Source: Haloactinospora alba
GTDB taxonomy: Bacteria > Actinomycetota > Actinomycetes > Streptosporangiales > Streptosporangiaceae
Assembly: GCF_006717075.1 (NCBI RefSeq)
Contig: NZ_VFQC01000001.1
Coordinates: 3,767,501-3,831,500 of the forward strand
Reading direction: 5' to 3'
DNA: 64,000 bases
Positions within the stretch are counted from its first letter, which is position 1. Each line of letters begins with the position of its first letter. The notes beneath the pieces are model-generated. The model made no database searches. It was not told the origin of the DNA and was given only the letters and a program-made list of their open reading frames with translations. Positions 51,818 through 62,220 of this stretch are shown piece after piece. A program made the position numbers and the translations under genes.

Positions 51818-52158
51818 GCGCTCGGCCGGGTCTCGTCGGTGACCCAGTCCAGGTAGGCGGTGCTGCCGCCCTGGATCGGGACGGCGATGATCTCGGGCAC
51901 GTCGTAGCCGTGCACCTCGTTCAGGTGCGCCACCAGATCGTCGAGCCGGTCCGTCGCGGTCTTCGCCACGACCAGCCACTCCTCGTCGTGCTGGACGGCG
52001 CCCTCCCACCGGTAGAAGCTGGTGATGGGGCCGTTGACCTGGACGCAGGCGGCGAGCTGGTGCTCGATGACCGAACTCGCGAGTGCCTCGGCCGCGGAAC
52101 GGCTGTCGGTCGTGGTCTCCACCCGGGTGTGCGGCGCGTCGGGTGTGCGCTCGGCCAT
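51814..52158 (-). CDS. cutA: Divalent-cation tolerance protein CutA
   Basis: This 114-aa protein has C-V-Q-V-N-G-P-I-T-S-F-Y-R-W-E-G near residue 44 and H-x-Y-D-V-P-E-I-I-A-V-P-I, the conserved CutA core that forms a trimer. The ATG has GGAGG 5 bases upstream. It is divergent from pyrE with 55 bases between. Despite its name the cellular role of CutA is uncertain. Confidence 0.92.
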   Translation of the reverse strand: MAERTPDAPHTRVETTTDSRSAAEALASSVIEHQLAACVQVNGPITSFYRWEGAVQHDEEWLVVAKTATDRLDDLVAHLNEVHGYDVPEIIAVPIQGGSTAYLDWVTDETRPSA

Positions 52159-52213
52159 TCCCACCTCCGGTGCTGCTCGGGACGGTGCTCGGGAGGTCCT
52201 AAGCTCGCGGACC

Positions 52214-52747
52214 ATGAACGATCGCGAACTTCTCCTGCAACACATCAACACTAAAGCCGTGGTGCACGGTGAGGTGACACTCTCGTCCGGCCAGCGGGCC
52301 GACTACTACGTGGACCTGCGCCGGGTGACGCTGGACGGGGCGAGCGCGCCCCTGGTCGGCAGGGCGCTGCTCGACGCCACCGCGGACCTGGACTACGAGG
52401 CGGCGGGCGGCCTGACGCTGGGGGCGGACCCGGTGGGCAGCGCCATGTCGCACGCGGCCGCCGGGCGCGGCGGCCGGCTGGACGCGTTCATCGTGCGCAA
52501 GGAGGGCAAGGCGCACGGACTGCAGCGCAGGATCGAGGGTCCCGACATCGCGGGACGGCGGGTGCTCGCGGTCGAGGACACGTCCACCACCGGTGGTTCG
52601 GTGCTGACCGCTGTCGAGGCGCTGCGTGCGGCCGGGGCCGAGGTCGTGGGGGTTGCCGTGATCGTGGACCGCGGGGCGCGGGACGCGGTGACCCGGGAGG
52701 GATTGGCGTACCGTTCGGTCTTCGAGCTGTCCGAGTTGGATGTCTGA
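52214..52747 (+). CDS. pyrE: Orotate phosphoribosyltransferase
   Basis: This 177-aa protein has S-S-G-Q-R-A-D-Y-Y-V-D, the loop lysines in V-R-K-E-G-K-A-H-G, and the PRPP motif V-L-A-V-E-D-T-S-T-T-G-G-S. It turns orotate and PRPP into OMP in pyrimidine synthesis. ATG 52214 starts 55 bases after the divergent cutA start. No other pyrimidine gene is nearby. Confidence 0.95.
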   Translation: MNDRELLLQHINTKAVVHGEVTLSSGQRADYYVDLRRVTLDGASAPLVGRALLDATADLDYEAAGGLTLGADPVGSAMSHAAAGRGGRLDAFIVRKEGKAHGLQRRIEGPDIAGRRVLAVEDTSTTGGSVLTAVEALRAAGAEVVGVAVIVDRGARDAVTREGLAYRSVFELSELDV

Positions 52748-52851
52748 CGCTCCGTTGCCGCGCTGCGCCGGGAGGCGAGGGAGCGCCCGCCCGGTGGGTT
52801 CCGGGGAGGCTGCGGCGGTACCGGGCGGCGGCCGGGGCCGCCCGTGTCGGC

Positions 52852-53283
52852 TCAGGGATCCTGCTCCGCCTCGACGGAGAAACTGTGGTCGGAGTCTTTG
52901 TCCGAGATGTCTTTCTCCTGTCCGTTGACGTAGACCCGTACGGCACCGGGGTCGCCGATGGTGACGTCCAGCCTGGGTTCGTCGTAGCGGACGTGCTCCC
53001 CGTTGTTCATGGTCGAGTCGGTGAGCACCTCACCACCGGGAACGCGCACGAGCACGTCGCTGGCGTCCCCTACGACCGTGATGTAGAGCACGTCGTCGGA
53101 GGATACGGATTGGGTGTCGGCGGCGGTGCCGGGTTCGTCGGGGCCGTTCGCGTCGCCCGTACCGGGCAGGGAGCGGTACAGGAAGTACCCTCCCAGGGCG
53201 ACCAGAGTGATGAATAGCACCACCACTCCGACGATGGCCACGATCTGTCCAGCACCTCGAGGATCATTGCGGTGTCGTCCCAC
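52852..53283 (-). CDS. Membrane-anchored protein with RodZ-like DUF4115 domain
   Basis: This 143-aa protein has one transmembrane helix (about 14-38), an acidic Gly/Asp-rich linker, and a beta-rich C-terminal domain with R-V-P-G-G-E-V-L near residue 85 and G-D-P-G-A-V-R-V-Y-V-N-G-Q. The latter resembles the extracellular DUF4115 domain of RodZ. It lacks the HTH half of RodZ. GTG 53283 is the most likely start, but no strong ribosome site is seen. It may be a wall- or shape-related protein; this is inference. Confidence 0.6.
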   Translation of the reverse strand: MGRHRNDPRGAGQIVAIVGVVVLFITLVALGGYFLYRSLPGTGDANGPDEPGTAADTQSVSSDDVLYITVVGDASDVLVRVPGGEVLTDSTMNNGEHVRYDEPRLDVTIGDPGAVRVYVNGQEKDISDKDSDHSFSVEAEQDP

Positions 53284-53594
53284 GCTGCTGAATGTAGCGT
53301 GAATCACCCGGGATGTTCGACGGCGGGCCGCCGTGGACACGAATCGATCCCGAAACGGGGGCTGTACGGAAGTGTACGGGCACGGAGTGTCACCATGGTC
53401 GTGCGAGGGGGACGCCGGTGCCGTGGGGCACGCGCACCGGCGCTCCGCCGCCAATTTGGTCTAGACCTTTCGTTCAGCGGCGCTCTCCGGGATACTTGCC
53501 CCGGCGGCCCGGTGGGTATCCCAGCCATGGACGCGGTTCCGTGGGACCAGCGGGGCCATCCGAACCGACAACTCCGGCCAAACAGGGAGTCACC

Positions 53595-54617
53595 ATGCCT
53601 ATCGCTACCCCAGAGGTCTACGCGGAGATGCTGTCCCGCGCCAAGTCGCAGGGATTCGCCTACCCCGCGATCAACGTGACCTCGAGCCAGACCCTGCACG
53701 CCGCGCTCCGCGGCTTCGCTGAGGCCGAGAGCGACGGCATCATCCAGATCTCCACGGGCGGCGCGGAGTTCCTGTCCGGTGCGACGGTCAAGGACATGGT
53801 CACCGGGGCCTCGGCCTTCGCCGAGTACGCGCGCATCGTCGCCGACAAGTACCCGGTCAACGTGGCGCTGCACACCGACCACTGCCCCAAGGACAAGCTG
53901 GACAAGTTCGTCCGCCCGCTGCTGCAGATCTCCAAGGAGCGCGTCGCCAGCGGCAAGGAGCCGCTGTTCCAGTCCCACATGTGGGACGGCTCCGCCATCG
54001 ACCTGGAGGAGAACCTCGAGGTGGCCGAGGAGCTGCTTGCCGACTCGAAGGCGGCCAACACGATCCTGGAGATCGAGGTGGGTGTCGTCGGCGGCGAGGA
54101 GGACGGCATCGTCGGCGAGATCAACGAGAAGCTCTACACCAACCCCGGTGACGGCCTGCGCACCGCCGAGAAGCTCGGGCTCGGCGAGCAGGGCTACTAC
54201 ATGGCGGCGCTGACCTTCGGTAACGTGCACGGCTCCTACAAGCCGGGCTACGTCCAGCTCCGCCCCGAGGTCCTCAAGGAGATCCAGGACGCCGTCGGCG
54301 CCAAGTACGGCAAGGACCGCCCCTTCGACCTGGTCTTCCACGGCGGCTCCGGCTCCACGCTGGAGGAGATCCACGCCTCCATCGACTACGGCGTGGTTAA
54401 GATGAACATCGACACGGACACGCAGTACGCGTTCACCCGGCCGATCGTGGACCACGTGATGAGGAACTACGATGGCGTCCTGAAGGTCGACGGCGAGGTC
54501 GGGGACAAGAAGGCCTACGACCCCCGCTCGTACGGCAAGGCCGCCGAGGCCGGCATGGCCGAGCGGGTCGTCGAGGGGACCCGGATGCTCAAGTCCGTCG
54601 GCACCAAGATCCGGTAA
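53595..54617 (+). CDS. fbaA: Class II fructose-bisphosphate aldolase
   Basis: This 340-aa protein has the zinc ligands in L-H-T-D-H-C, the later G-N-V-H-G-S-Y and V-F-H-G-G-S-G-S, and N-I-D-T-D-T-Q-Y for phosphate binding. It splits fructose-1,6-bisphosphate in glycolysis. ATG 53595 has GGGAG 6 bases upstream. The 311-base region before it holds a hairpin (arms CGCCGGTGC 53413-53421 and GCACCGGCG 53434-53442) but no gene. An imperfect stem-loop at 54653-54680 follows. Confidence 0.96.
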   Translation: MPIATPEVYAEMLSRAKSQGFAYPAINVTSSQTLHAALRGFAEAESDGIIQISTGGAEFLSGATVKDMVTGASAFAEYARIVADKYPVNVALHTDHCPKDKLDKFVRPLLQISKERVASGKEPLFQSHMWDGSAIDLEENLEVAEELLADSKAANTILEIEVGVVGGEEDGIVGEINEKLYTNPGDGLRTAEKLGLGEQGYYMAALTFGNVHGSYKPGYVQLRPEVLKEIQDAVGAKYGKDRPFDLVFHGGSGSTLEEIHASIDYGVVKMNIDTDTQYAFTRPIVDHVMRNYDGVLKVDGEVGDKKAYDPRSYGKAAEAGMAERVVEGTRMLKSVGTKIR

Positions 54618-54802
54618 CCGGCGGTCAGGGTCCACCGAACAGACCCCCAAGCCGACCCTGGTTCCCCACGAGCCGGGGTCGAGCGTGTCCGGTCGTCGTT
54701 ATCCTTGGGGCGGACAAGGCGACCGGGCACGCCTGGTTCCCGCCCGGAGGCCGCCCACCCCGCCCCGGCTCCGCGGCCGGGACCGTCGCGCGAGGAGATC
54801 AC

Positions 54803-55219
54803 ATGGATCCGCACAAGAACCTGCTGTCGGAGCCTGCCGCCACCCACCTGCCGGACGCGCCCGAGGCGCGCGAGGCCCTCGCGTCCGGCAGCGACCCCGC
54901 CGAGGTGGCGGCGCGCTTCCCCACCTACACGGCCGCGTGGGCGCGGCTCGCCGAACGGGCCCTCGACGCGGGTGAACCGGTCGCGGCCTACGCCTACGCC
55001 CGCACCGGCTACCACCGCAGCCTCGACCAGCTGCGCGGCGCCGGCTGGAAGGGGCACGGCCCGGTCCCCTGGGAGCACGAACCCAACCAGGGCTTCCTGC
55101 GGTCGCTGAACATGCTGGCACAGGCAGCCGAGGCCATCGGCGAGAGCGACGAGGCCCAGCGCTGCGCGTCCTTCCTGCAGGACAGCAGCCCCGAGGCCGC
55201 AGAGGCGCTGCGGCGCTGA
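54803..55219 (+). CDS. DUF3151 protein
   Basis: This 138-aa protein is a typical member of DUF3151, an actinobacterial family almost always next to fba and purA. Blocks such as [14 protein letters not shown] and [20 protein letters not shown] are conserved. Helical, no enzyme motif. GAGGAG lies 7 bases before ATG 54803. A hairpin (GCCCCTG/CAGGGGC, about 55266-55292) lies between it and purA. Confidence 0.9.
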   Translation: MDPHKNLLSEPAATHLPDAPEAREALASGSDPAEVAARFPTYTAAWARLAERALDAGEPVAAYAYARTGYHRSLDQLRGAGWKGHGPVPWEHEPNQGFLRSLNMLAQAAEAIGESDEAQRCASFLQDSSPEAAEALRR

Positions 55220-55361
55220 CGCGCTTAACGCCGACACCCGAGGTCATGTAACCTCGAGTTGCAAGAGCCCCTGTCGCCGCTTGCGCCAGGGGCCTACCCA
55301 TGCGCGGGCCGACGCCGTGCGCGTCGCGGCCCGATACCGACGAATGAAGAGGTGGACGCGG

Positions 55362-56645
55362 ATGCCGGCGATCACGCTCGTTGGAGCCCAGTGGGGAGAC
55401 GAGGGCAAGGGCAAGGCCACGGACCTTGTCGGCGACCGCGTGGACTACGTCGTCCGCTTCCAGGGCGGGAACAACGCGGGACACACGGTCGTCATCGGTG
55501 ACCAGACCTACGCGCTGCACCTGCTGCCCGCGGGGATCCTCACCCCCGGGGTGACCCCCGTGATCGCGAACGGCGTCGTCATCGACCCCGGGGTGCTGTT
55601 CGAGGAGCTCAACGGCCTGCACGAACGCGGCGTCAACACCGACCACCTGCTCATCTCCGCCGACGCGCACCTGATCATGCCCTACCACCGGGCCATGGAC
55701 AAGGTCACCGAACGCTTCCTCGGCAAGCGGCGGATCGGCACCACGGGCCGCGGCATCGGCCCCACCTACGCCGACAAGACCTCCCGCACCGGTATCCGGG
55801 TGCAGGACACGTTCGACTCGAAGATCCTGCGGCAGAAGATCGAACTCGCGCTGCACGACAAGAACCAGATCCTCACCAAGGTATACAACCAGCGCGGCCT
55901 GGAGGTGGAGCGGGTCCTGGACGAGTACCTCGGCTACGCCGAGATGCTCCGCCCCCACGTAGCCGACACGTCCCTCGTGCTGAACCGGGCGCTGGACGCC
56001 GGCGAGACCGTCTACCTGGAGGGGTCCCAGGGCACCCTGCTGGACCTCGACCACGGCACCTACCCCTTCGTCACGTCCTCCTCCCCCACCGCCGGCGGCG
56101 CGTGCTCCGGCGCCGGGATCGGACCCACCCGCATCTCCAAGGTGGTGGGGATCGTGAAGGCCTACACCACCCGGGTCGGTTCGGGGCCCTTCCCCACCGA
56201 GTTGCTGGACGAGCAGGGCGAGTGGCTGCGCCAGCAGGGCGGCGAGTACGGGGTGACGACCGGACGCAACCGCCGGTGCGGGTGGTTCGACGCGCCCATC
56301 GCGCGCCACGCGACCCGCGTCAACGGCATCACCGACTTCTTCCTCACCAAGATGGACGTGCTCACCGGTCTGGAACGCATCCCGGTGTGCGTGGGCTACG
56401 AGGTCGACGGCGAGTACCACGACGAGCTCCCGATGACCCAGACCGGTTTCCACCACGCCACGCCCGTCTACGAGTACCTGGACGGCTGGGAGGCCGACAT
56501 ATCCCGGGCCCGCGACTTCAGCGAGCTCCCCAAGAACGCCCAGGCCTACGTGCGTAGCCTGGAGGAGATGATGGGGGCACCGGTTTCGGCCGTCAGTGTC
56601 GGGCCGGGACGCGACCAGACACTGGAGCTCGGCTCGCTGATCTGA
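55362..56645 (+). CDS. purA: Adenylosuccinate synthetase
   Basis: This 427-aa protein has the GTP-binding start [22 protein letters not shown] and, later, [10 protein letters not shown]. It joins IMP and aspartate on the way to AMP. ATG 55362 has AGAGGTGG before it; the frame extending to 55281 is not conserved. It is followed 47 bases later by purD, and by purB and purC downstream. Confidence 0.97.
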   Translation: MPAITLVGAQWGDEGKGKATDLVGDRVDYVVRFQGGNNAGHTVVIGDQTYALHLLPAGILTPGVTPVIANGVVIDPGVLFEELNGLHERGVNTDHLLISADAHLIMPYHRAMDKVTERFLGKRRIGTTGRGIGPTYADKTSRTGIRVQDTFDSKILRQKIELALHDKNQILTKVYNQRGLEVERVLDEYLGYAEMLRPHVADTSLVLNRALDAGETVYLEGSQGTLLDLDHGTYPFVTSSSPTAGGACSGAGIGPTRISKVVGIVKAYTTRVGSGPFPTELLDEQGEWLRQQGGEYGVTTGRNRRCGWFDAPIARHATRVNGITDFFLTKMDVLTGLERIPVCVGYEVDGEYHDELPMTQTGFHHATPVYEYLDGWEADISRARDFSELPKNAQAYVRSLEEMMGAPVSAVSVGPGRDQTLELGSLI

Positions 56646-56692
56646 TTGGCTACCTCTGTCCCTCTCTCCACAACGCACAAAGGGTCCGTAAA

Positions 56693-57946
56693 GTGAAAGC
56701 CCTGGTCCTCGGCGGCGGTGGCCGCGAACACGCACTCGTCCGAGCCCTGTCCAACGACCCGGGTGTGACCGATCTGCACTGCGCACCCGGCAACCCCGGT
56801 ATTTCGGCACTCGCGGAGAACCACGTCATCAACGTCCAGGACGGGCTCGCCGTCACCGAGCTCGCCTCGCGCATCGGCAGCGAGCTCGTCGTGGTGGGAC
56901 CGGAGGCCCCGCTGGTGTCCGGTGTCGCCAACGCGCTGCGGGAACGCGGCATCCCGGTGTTCGGCCCGGACCGGGAGGCCGCGCGCCTGGAGGGGTCGAA
57001 AGCCTTCGCCAAGGAGGTCATGGAGGCCGCGGGCGTGCCCACCGCCCGGTCCCGGGTGTGCAAGAACCCGGGCCAGGTGTCCGAGGCGCTGGAGGCGTTC
57101 GGGCCGCCCTACGTGGTCAAGAACGACGGCCTCGCCTCCGGCAAGGGCGTCGTCGTGACCGAGGACCGCCAGGCCGCGGAACGCCACGCGCGCGAGTGCG
57201 GCCGGGTGGTCGTGGAGGAGTACCTGGACGGCCCCGAGGTCTCCCTGTTCGTGCTGAGCGACGGTGTCCGCGCCATCCCCCTGCCTGCCGCGAAGGACTT
57301 CAAACGCGCGCACGACGGCGACAGGGGGCCCAACACCGGCGGGATGGGCGCCTACGTGCCGCTGTCGTGGGCGCCCTCGGGCCTCACCGACGAGGTCATG
57401 GAGAGCGTCGTGCGCCCCACGCTGGTGGAGATGTCCCGGCGCGGCGCCCGCTACCAGGGACTGCTCTACCTCGGACTCGCGCTGACCTCGACCGGCCCGC
57501 GGGTGGTGGAGTTCAACGCGCGTTTCGGCGATCCGGAAGCCCAGGTGGTCCTGGACCGGTTGGCCACGCCGATCGGTTCGCTCCTGCAGGCGTGCGACAC
57601 CGGCGACCTGGGCAAGGTCACCTCGCTGGAGTGGCGTACCGGCGCCGCCGTGACCGTCGTCATCGCCGCGGAGAACTACCCCGCCTCCCCGGTGAAGGGG
57701 GACACCGTCACGGGGCTGGACTCCGCCAACGCCGTGGACGGGGCCTACGTGCTGCACGCCGGGACCTCCTGGAGCAGCGACCGCGAGATCAAGTCGGACG
57801 GCGGCCGTGTACTCAACGTGGTGGGAACCGGCGACACGCTCGCCCGGGCCCGCGAGCGCGCCTACGAGGCGGCGGGGCGCGTCGAGCTGCGTGGTTCCTT
57901 CTACCGGCGCGACATCGCCGAACAGGCCGCGGCGGACGAGGTGTGA
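56693..57946 (+). CDS. purD: Phosphoribosylamine-glycine ligase
   Basis: This 417-aa ATP-grasp enzyme has G-G-G-G-R-E-H-A-L at the start, the A-loop K-N-D-G-L-A-S-G-K-G-V-V near 140, and N-A-R-F-G-D-P-E near 278. It makes GAR in the second step of purine synthesis. It begins at GTG 56693. Gene order purA-purD-purB-purC is common in actinomycetes. Confidence 0.97.
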   Translation: MKALVLGGGGREHALVRALSNDPGVTDLHCAPGNPGISALAENHVINVQDGLAVTELASRIGSELVVVGPEAPLVSGVANALRERGIPVFGPDREAARLEGSKAFAKEVMEAAGVPTARSRVCKNPGQVSEALEAFGPPYVVKNDGLASGKGVVVTEDRQAAERHARECGRVVVEEYLDGPEVSLFVLSDGVRAIPLPAAKDFKRAHDGDRGPNTGGMGAYVPLSWAPSGLTDEVMESVVRPTLVEMSRRGARYQGLLYLGLALTSTGPRVVEFNARFGDPEAQVVLDRLATPIGSLLQACDTGDLGKVTSLEWRTGAAVTVVIAAENYPASPVKGDTVTGLDSANAVDGAYVLHAGTSWSSDREIKSDGGRVLNVVGTGDTLARARERAYEAAGRVELRGSFYRRDIAEQAAADEV

Positions 57947-58063
57947 CACCGGCCGTGGCCGGTGCTGTGGGGAGGTACCGGCCACACCTCCCTGCGGGCC
58001 GGCTTTCCGGTGACGCGTCCACCTGCCGTGCCACCGACCCGCCGGGGCTGCGAAAATGGTCGG

Positions 58064-59371
58064 GTGATCGAGCGCTACACCCTTCCCGAGATGGGGCGCG
58101 TCTTCAGTGACGCCCACAAGTACGAGCTCTGGTGCCAGGTGGAGACCCTGGTGCTGGAGGCCCAGGCCGAGGCCGGAACGGTGCCCGCCGATACGGTGCG
58201 GCCGGTGCGGGACGCCCCGCCGCCGGCTCCGGAGCGGGTCGCCGAGATCGAGGCCACCACACAGCACGACGTCATCGCGTTCCTGACCGCGTGGGCCGAC
58301 AACACCGAGCCGCGGGACGCCGCGGCGTGGGTCCACTTCGGTATGACGTCCTCGGACCTGCTCGACACCGCGCTGGCCGCGCAGCTGGTCGAGGCGACCG
58401 ACATCCTGCTCGCCAAGGCCGACACACTGGTCGCCGCGCTGCGGGACCACGCCCTCGAGCACCGGAACACGCTGCGGGTCGGCCGTACGCACGGCATCCA
58501 CGCCGAACCCGACGTGTGGGGGCACCGGGTCGCGGACTTCGCCTTCGGCATGGCGCGTTCCCGCGACCGGCTGCGCCGCGCCCGGGAGGCGGTCGGGGTG
58601 ATGGCGATCTCGGGACCGGTGGGCACCTACTCCAACATCGACCCCGCGGTGGAGGACCACGTCGCGCGGCGGCTGGACCTGCGCCGGGCCGACGTCTCCA
58701 CTCAGGTGGTGCTGCGGGACGGGATCAGCGAGTGGGTGTCGGCACTGGCGATCATGGCCAGCGCGTGCGAGGCGGTCGCGCTGGAGGTGCGGCACAGCCA
58801 GCGCACCGAGGTGCGGGAGCTGTCCGAACCGTTCGGCAAGGGCCAGAAGGGCTCCAGCGCCATGCCGCACAAGAAGAACCCGATCATGTCGGAGCGGATC
58901 TGCGGCATGGCGCGCAACGTGCGCGCCCAGGTGGTGCCGGTCATGGAGGGCATCCCGCTGTGGCACGAGCGTGACATCTCGCACTCCTCCACGGAGCGCA
59001 TCGCCCTGCCGGACGCGGCGATCGCGACCGACTACCTGCTGCACCTCACCACCCGCCTGGTGAACGGCCTCGTCGTGGACACCGAGCGGATGCGCGCCAA
59101 CCTGGACGCCACGCACGGCCTGATCTACTCCTCGACCGTGGTCTCCGAACTGCTGGAGACCGGGGCGTCCCGCGAGGACGTGTACGCGCTCGTGCAGGCC
59201 GCCGCGATGCGGACCTGGGAGGAGGACGTACCGTTCCGGGAGACGCTGCGCGCCCAGGCCGCGGAGCACGGCGTCACCCTGGACGAGGCGCGGCTGGACG
59301 AGGTGTGCCGGCCGGAGCGGTTCGTGCAGCGCCTCGGCGGCGTGTTCGACCGCCTCACGGAGCTGAGCTGA
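58064..59371 (+). CDS. purB: Adenylosuccinate lyase
   Basis: This 435-aa fumarase-superfamily enzyme has the signature S-S-A-M-P-H-K-K-N-P near residue 265 and R-T-H-G-I-H-A-E-P near 140. It acts twice in purine synthesis (SAICAR and adenylosuccinate). GTG 58064 is chosen because V-I-E-R-Y-T-L-P-E-M matches the family start; there is no clear Shine-Dalgarno and an in-frame start exists 34 codons upstream. Confidence 0.96.
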   Translation: MIERYTLPEMGRVFSDAHKYELWCQVETLVLEAQAEAGTVPADTVRPVRDAPPPAPERVAEIEATTQHDVIAFLTAWADNTEPRDAAAWVHFGMTSSDLLDTALAAQLVEATDILLAKADTLVAALRDHALEHRNTLRVGRTHGIHAEPDVWGHRVADFAFGMARSRDRLRRAREAVGVMAISGPVGTYSNIDPAVEDHVARRLDLRRADVSTQVVLRDGISEWVSALAIMASACEAVALEVRHSQRTEVRELSEPFGKGQKGSSAMPHKKNPIMSERICGMARNVRAQVVPVMEGIPLWHERDISHSSTERIALPDAAIATDYLLHLTTRLVNGLVVDTERMRANLDATHGLIYSSTVVSELLETGASREDVYALVQAAAMRTWEEDVPFRETLRAQAAEHGVTLDEARLDEVCRPERFVQRLGGVFDRLTELS

Positions 59372-59450
59372 CCCTGTCCGACGGGCGCTGTCCGCGGAGG
59401 CCAGCGCCCACCACCGGGAACCACCGACGCAGTCACCAGTAGGACGTCTT

Positions 59451-60359
59451 ATGAGCGGTTTCGCCGTCCCTCCCGAGCCCGTGCGGGTACCGGGCCTCAC
59501 CCACCTGCACACGGGCAAGGTCCGCGACCTGTACGCCACCGCGGGCGGGGACATCGTCATGGTCGCCAGCGACCGGGTCTCCGCCTACGACTGGGTGCTG
59601 CCCACCGAGATCCCCGGCAAGGGGGCGATCCTGACCCAGCTGTCGCTGTGGTGGTTCGAGCGGTTGGCCGACCTCACCGGCAACCACGTGCTGTCCGACC
59701 AGCCGCCCGCCGGCGCGCCCGCGGACTGGGCCGGGCGCACCATGGTGTGCCGCGACCTGTCCATGGTTCCGGTGGAGTGCGTCGTCCGGGGCTACCTCAC
59801 CGGTTCCGGCCTGGCCGAGTACTCCCGCACCGGCACGGTGTGCGGGGTCGGGCTCCCCCCGGGACTCACCGACGGGTCCCGCCTGGCGGAACCCGTCTTC
59901 ACCCCGGCCACCAAGGCCGAGGTGGGCGACCACGACGAGAACGTCTCCTACGGCACGGTGGCGGCCCGGCACGGGGAGGACGTCGCGGCGGAGCTGCGCC
60001 GGCGCAGCCTGGCGTGCTACCGGCGCGGGCGCGAGATCGCCGAGGAGCGCGGGATACTGCTCGCCGACACCAAGTTCGAGTTCGGCTACGCGCCCGACGG
60101 GGAGCTCGTCCTGGCGGACGAGGTGTTCACCCCCGACTCGTCCCGCTTCTGGCCGGCCGAGACGTGGCGTCCGGGACGGCCGCAGCCGTCGTTCGACAAA
60201 CAGCTCATCCGGGACTGGCTGACCTCGCCGGAGTCCGGGTGGGACCGGGACGGCGGCGACCCGCCCCCGCCGCTTCCCGAGGATGTCGTCGAACGCACCC
60301 GCTCCGCCTACGTCGACGCCTTCGAACGGCTCACGGGACGCGCGCCCGAGCTCGGATAG
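59451..60359 (+). CDS. purC: SAICAR synthetase
   Basis: This 302-aa protein has G-K-V-R-D-L-Y near residue 22, D-R-V-S-A-Y-D, and the C-terminal D-T-K-F-E-F-G and S-F-D-K-Q, as in PurC of the longer actinobacterial/yeast type. It couples CAIR with aspartate. It lies 79 bases after purB and ends the purine run in this window. Confidence 0.96.
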   Translation: MSGFAVPPEPVRVPGLTHLHTGKVRDLYATAGGDIVMVASDRVSAYDWVLPTEIPGKGAILTQLSLWWFERLADLTGNHVLSDQPPAGAPADWAGRTMVCRDLSMVPVECVVRGYLTGSGLAEYSRTGTVCGVGLPPGLTDGSRLAEPVFTPATKAEVGDHDENVSYGTVAARHGEDVAAELRRRSLACYRRGREIAEERGILLADTKFEFGYAPDGELVLADEVFTPDSSRFWPAETWRPGRPQPSFDKQLIRDWLTSPESGWDRDGGDPPPPLPEDVVERTRSAYVDAFERLTGRAPELG

Positions 60360-60721
60360 CGCCCGGTACCGCCGCGCTCGGGCGTGATCCCTGCCACGAT
60401 GGCCATGACCATCACGCGCAGGGCATACAGTGGTATCCGTCCTATGACAGGGTCCCTTCCCTCAGCTGTGCGCATAGGACGTTCACACAACTTGTCTTGT
60501 GGCAACACCGCGTGACGTTATGGCGCGCCGCATTCGGTTACCACTGCGGTATAAGCGAATGCGCACCAGTTCTTGTGCACGGATACCGCCATTCGTCCGT
60601 GTCGGCAGTAGCCAGCAGGTTGGTCCCATCTCGCCGGAACCGCTGTGCGTGACAGCCACGTCTGACCACACGCAGGCGCTCGACGAGCACAACCACGTAT
60701 ATCCGCCTCACGAAGGAGCAC
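60360..60721. other. Gene-free stretch before the MurA-family gene
   Basis: No gene or RNA is recognised. GTCCTATG (60439-60446) and CATAGGAC (60473-60480) form a perfect inverted repeat that could be an operator. The region from 60520 is less GC-rich, as expected for a promoter. Confidence 0.5.
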
Positions 60722-62023
60722 ATGAGCATGGGCCAGGAGGTTCGTTACCGCGTACGTGGCGGCCGCCCCCTCAACGGAACGGCGTTCATCCAGGGGGCGA
60801 AGAATGCTGTGCTGCCGATGATCGGCGCTGCCCTGCTCGCGTCCCGAGGGCGCACCGTGCTGCGCAACGTCCCGATTATCGAGGACGTCCGCCGGGCGTT
60901 GGAGCTGGCAGAACGGATCGGCGCGAAAGTCGAATTCCACGAAACGGAACGAACGGTTGTCATCGACGCCTCCCGGCTCAACGACCCGAACCGCGCCGTC
61001 CTCCCCGCGGACATCTCCGCCCGTTTCCGCGGTTCGGTCCTCTTCGTCCCCGCCCTCATGCACCGCATGGGCCAGGCACGGATCGAGGGCGTCGGCGGGT
61101 GCAACCTCGGCAGCCGCAAGCTCGACTTCCACTACCGGGGCTTCGCCCGGCTGGGCGCCGAGGTCACCGAGGACGACGAGCGCAACCACATCAACATCAC
61201 CGCCGACAACCTGCAGGGCGGACACCTCTACCTGGACACCCCCTCGCACACCGGCACCGAGAACCTCATCATGGCGGCGGCGCTGGCCCCCGGAACCACC
61301 GTCATCGAGCACGCGGCACTGGAACCCGAGGTCCTGGACGTCATCGAGTTCCTGTCCCGTATGGGCGCCAAGATCTCCGGCGGCGGCACGGGCTTCATCA
61401 AGGTCGAGGGCGTCAAGGAACTGACGGCGGTCGAGCACACGATCATGTCGGACCGGATCGACACCGGTGTGTTCGCGATGATGACGGCCGCCACCGGCGG
61501 TGACGTCAGCCTGGTGGGGGCGCACCTGGAGCACCTGGGTGTGGCCCGCTGGAAACTGGAGCAGATGGGCGTGGAGTTCTCCCAGCAGGGGGCGGTGCTG
61601 CACGTGCACCGCGCCCCGGAGACACCGCTGCGTCCGATCAACGCCGTCACCTCCCCCTACCCGGGTTTCGCGACGGATCTGCAGTCGCCGCTGATGGCGC
61701 TGGCAGCCCTGGCCGAGGGCGAGAGCTACCTGCACGAGGCCATCTACGACGGCAGGTTCGCGCTGGCGCACGAGCTGAACAAGATGGGCGCGAAGATCGA
61801 GGTGGACGGCACGCGTGCCATCGTCCACGGCCCCACCCAACTGCGCGGTGCCGACGTCGTGGCCCACGACCTCCGCACCGGGGCTGCTCTGGTCCTCGCC
61901 GGCCTGGTGGCCGAAGGTGATACGGTCGTTGCGCCTGGTTACCTCGTGGACCGCGGTCACGCGCAATTCTCCGAACGGCTGGCCGCGTTGGGCGCGGACG
62001 TGACCCGCGACGACATCGGCTGA
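60722..62023 (+). CDS. MurA-family UDP-GlcNAc enolpyruvyl transferase
   Basis: This 433-aa protein has G-A-K-N-A-V-L-P with K27/N28, and the catalytic cysteine C127 in G-G-C-N-L-G-S-R-K-L-D-F-H, so it should be active and fosfomycin-sensitive. R-K-L-D-F-H replaces the usual R-P-V-D-L-H, and several blocks differ from standard actinobacterial MurA, so this may be a paralogue. ATG 60722 is three bases from AAGGAG; ATG 60728, two codons on, has better spacing. The next gene is a putative regulator. Confidence 0.85.
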   Translation: MSMGQEVRYRVRGGRPLNGTAFIQGAKNAVLPMIGAALLASRGRTVLRNVPIIEDVRRALELAERIGAKVEFHETERTVVIDASRLNDPNRAVLPADISARFRGSVLFVPALMHRMGQARIEGVGGCNLGSRKLDFHYRGFARLGAEVTEDDERNHINITADNLQGGHLYLDTPSHTGTENLIMAAALAPGTTVIEHAALEPEVLDVIEFLSRMGAKISGGGTGFIKVEGVKELTAVEHTIMSDRIDTGVFAMMTAATGGDVSLVGAHLEHLGVARWKLEQMGVEFSQQGAVLHVHRAPETPLRPINAVTSPYPGFATDLQSPLMALAALAEGESYLHEAIYDGRFALAHELNKMGAKIEVDGTRAIVHGPTQLRGADVVAHDLRTGAALVLAGLVAEGDTVVAPGYLVDRGHAQFSERLAALGADVTRDDIG

Positions 62024-62220
62024 CCGCCGGCCCAGCTCGGACACGACGGGCGGAATCCCCCTTCCGCCCCAGGCGTATGGTGTTCTGCGCGCAAACGAGC
62101 TCCAGTGACCCGGAACACGGGGTACGATCTCGACAATCGTGCCGTTTTAGGAACACAGGTCCAGGAACCAGTGGGCGCACATAGTGAAGAGTGTGGAATG
62201 GTAGCGGGGAGCATCCCGAG

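Noticed and set aside
55220-55361. Purine riboswitch before purA
   Set aside because: Only simple hairpins are seen; none of the conserved purine-aptamer loops is present.
56546-59560. 1004-codon minus-strand frame over purD and purB
   Set aside because: Shadow of well-conserved purine genes.
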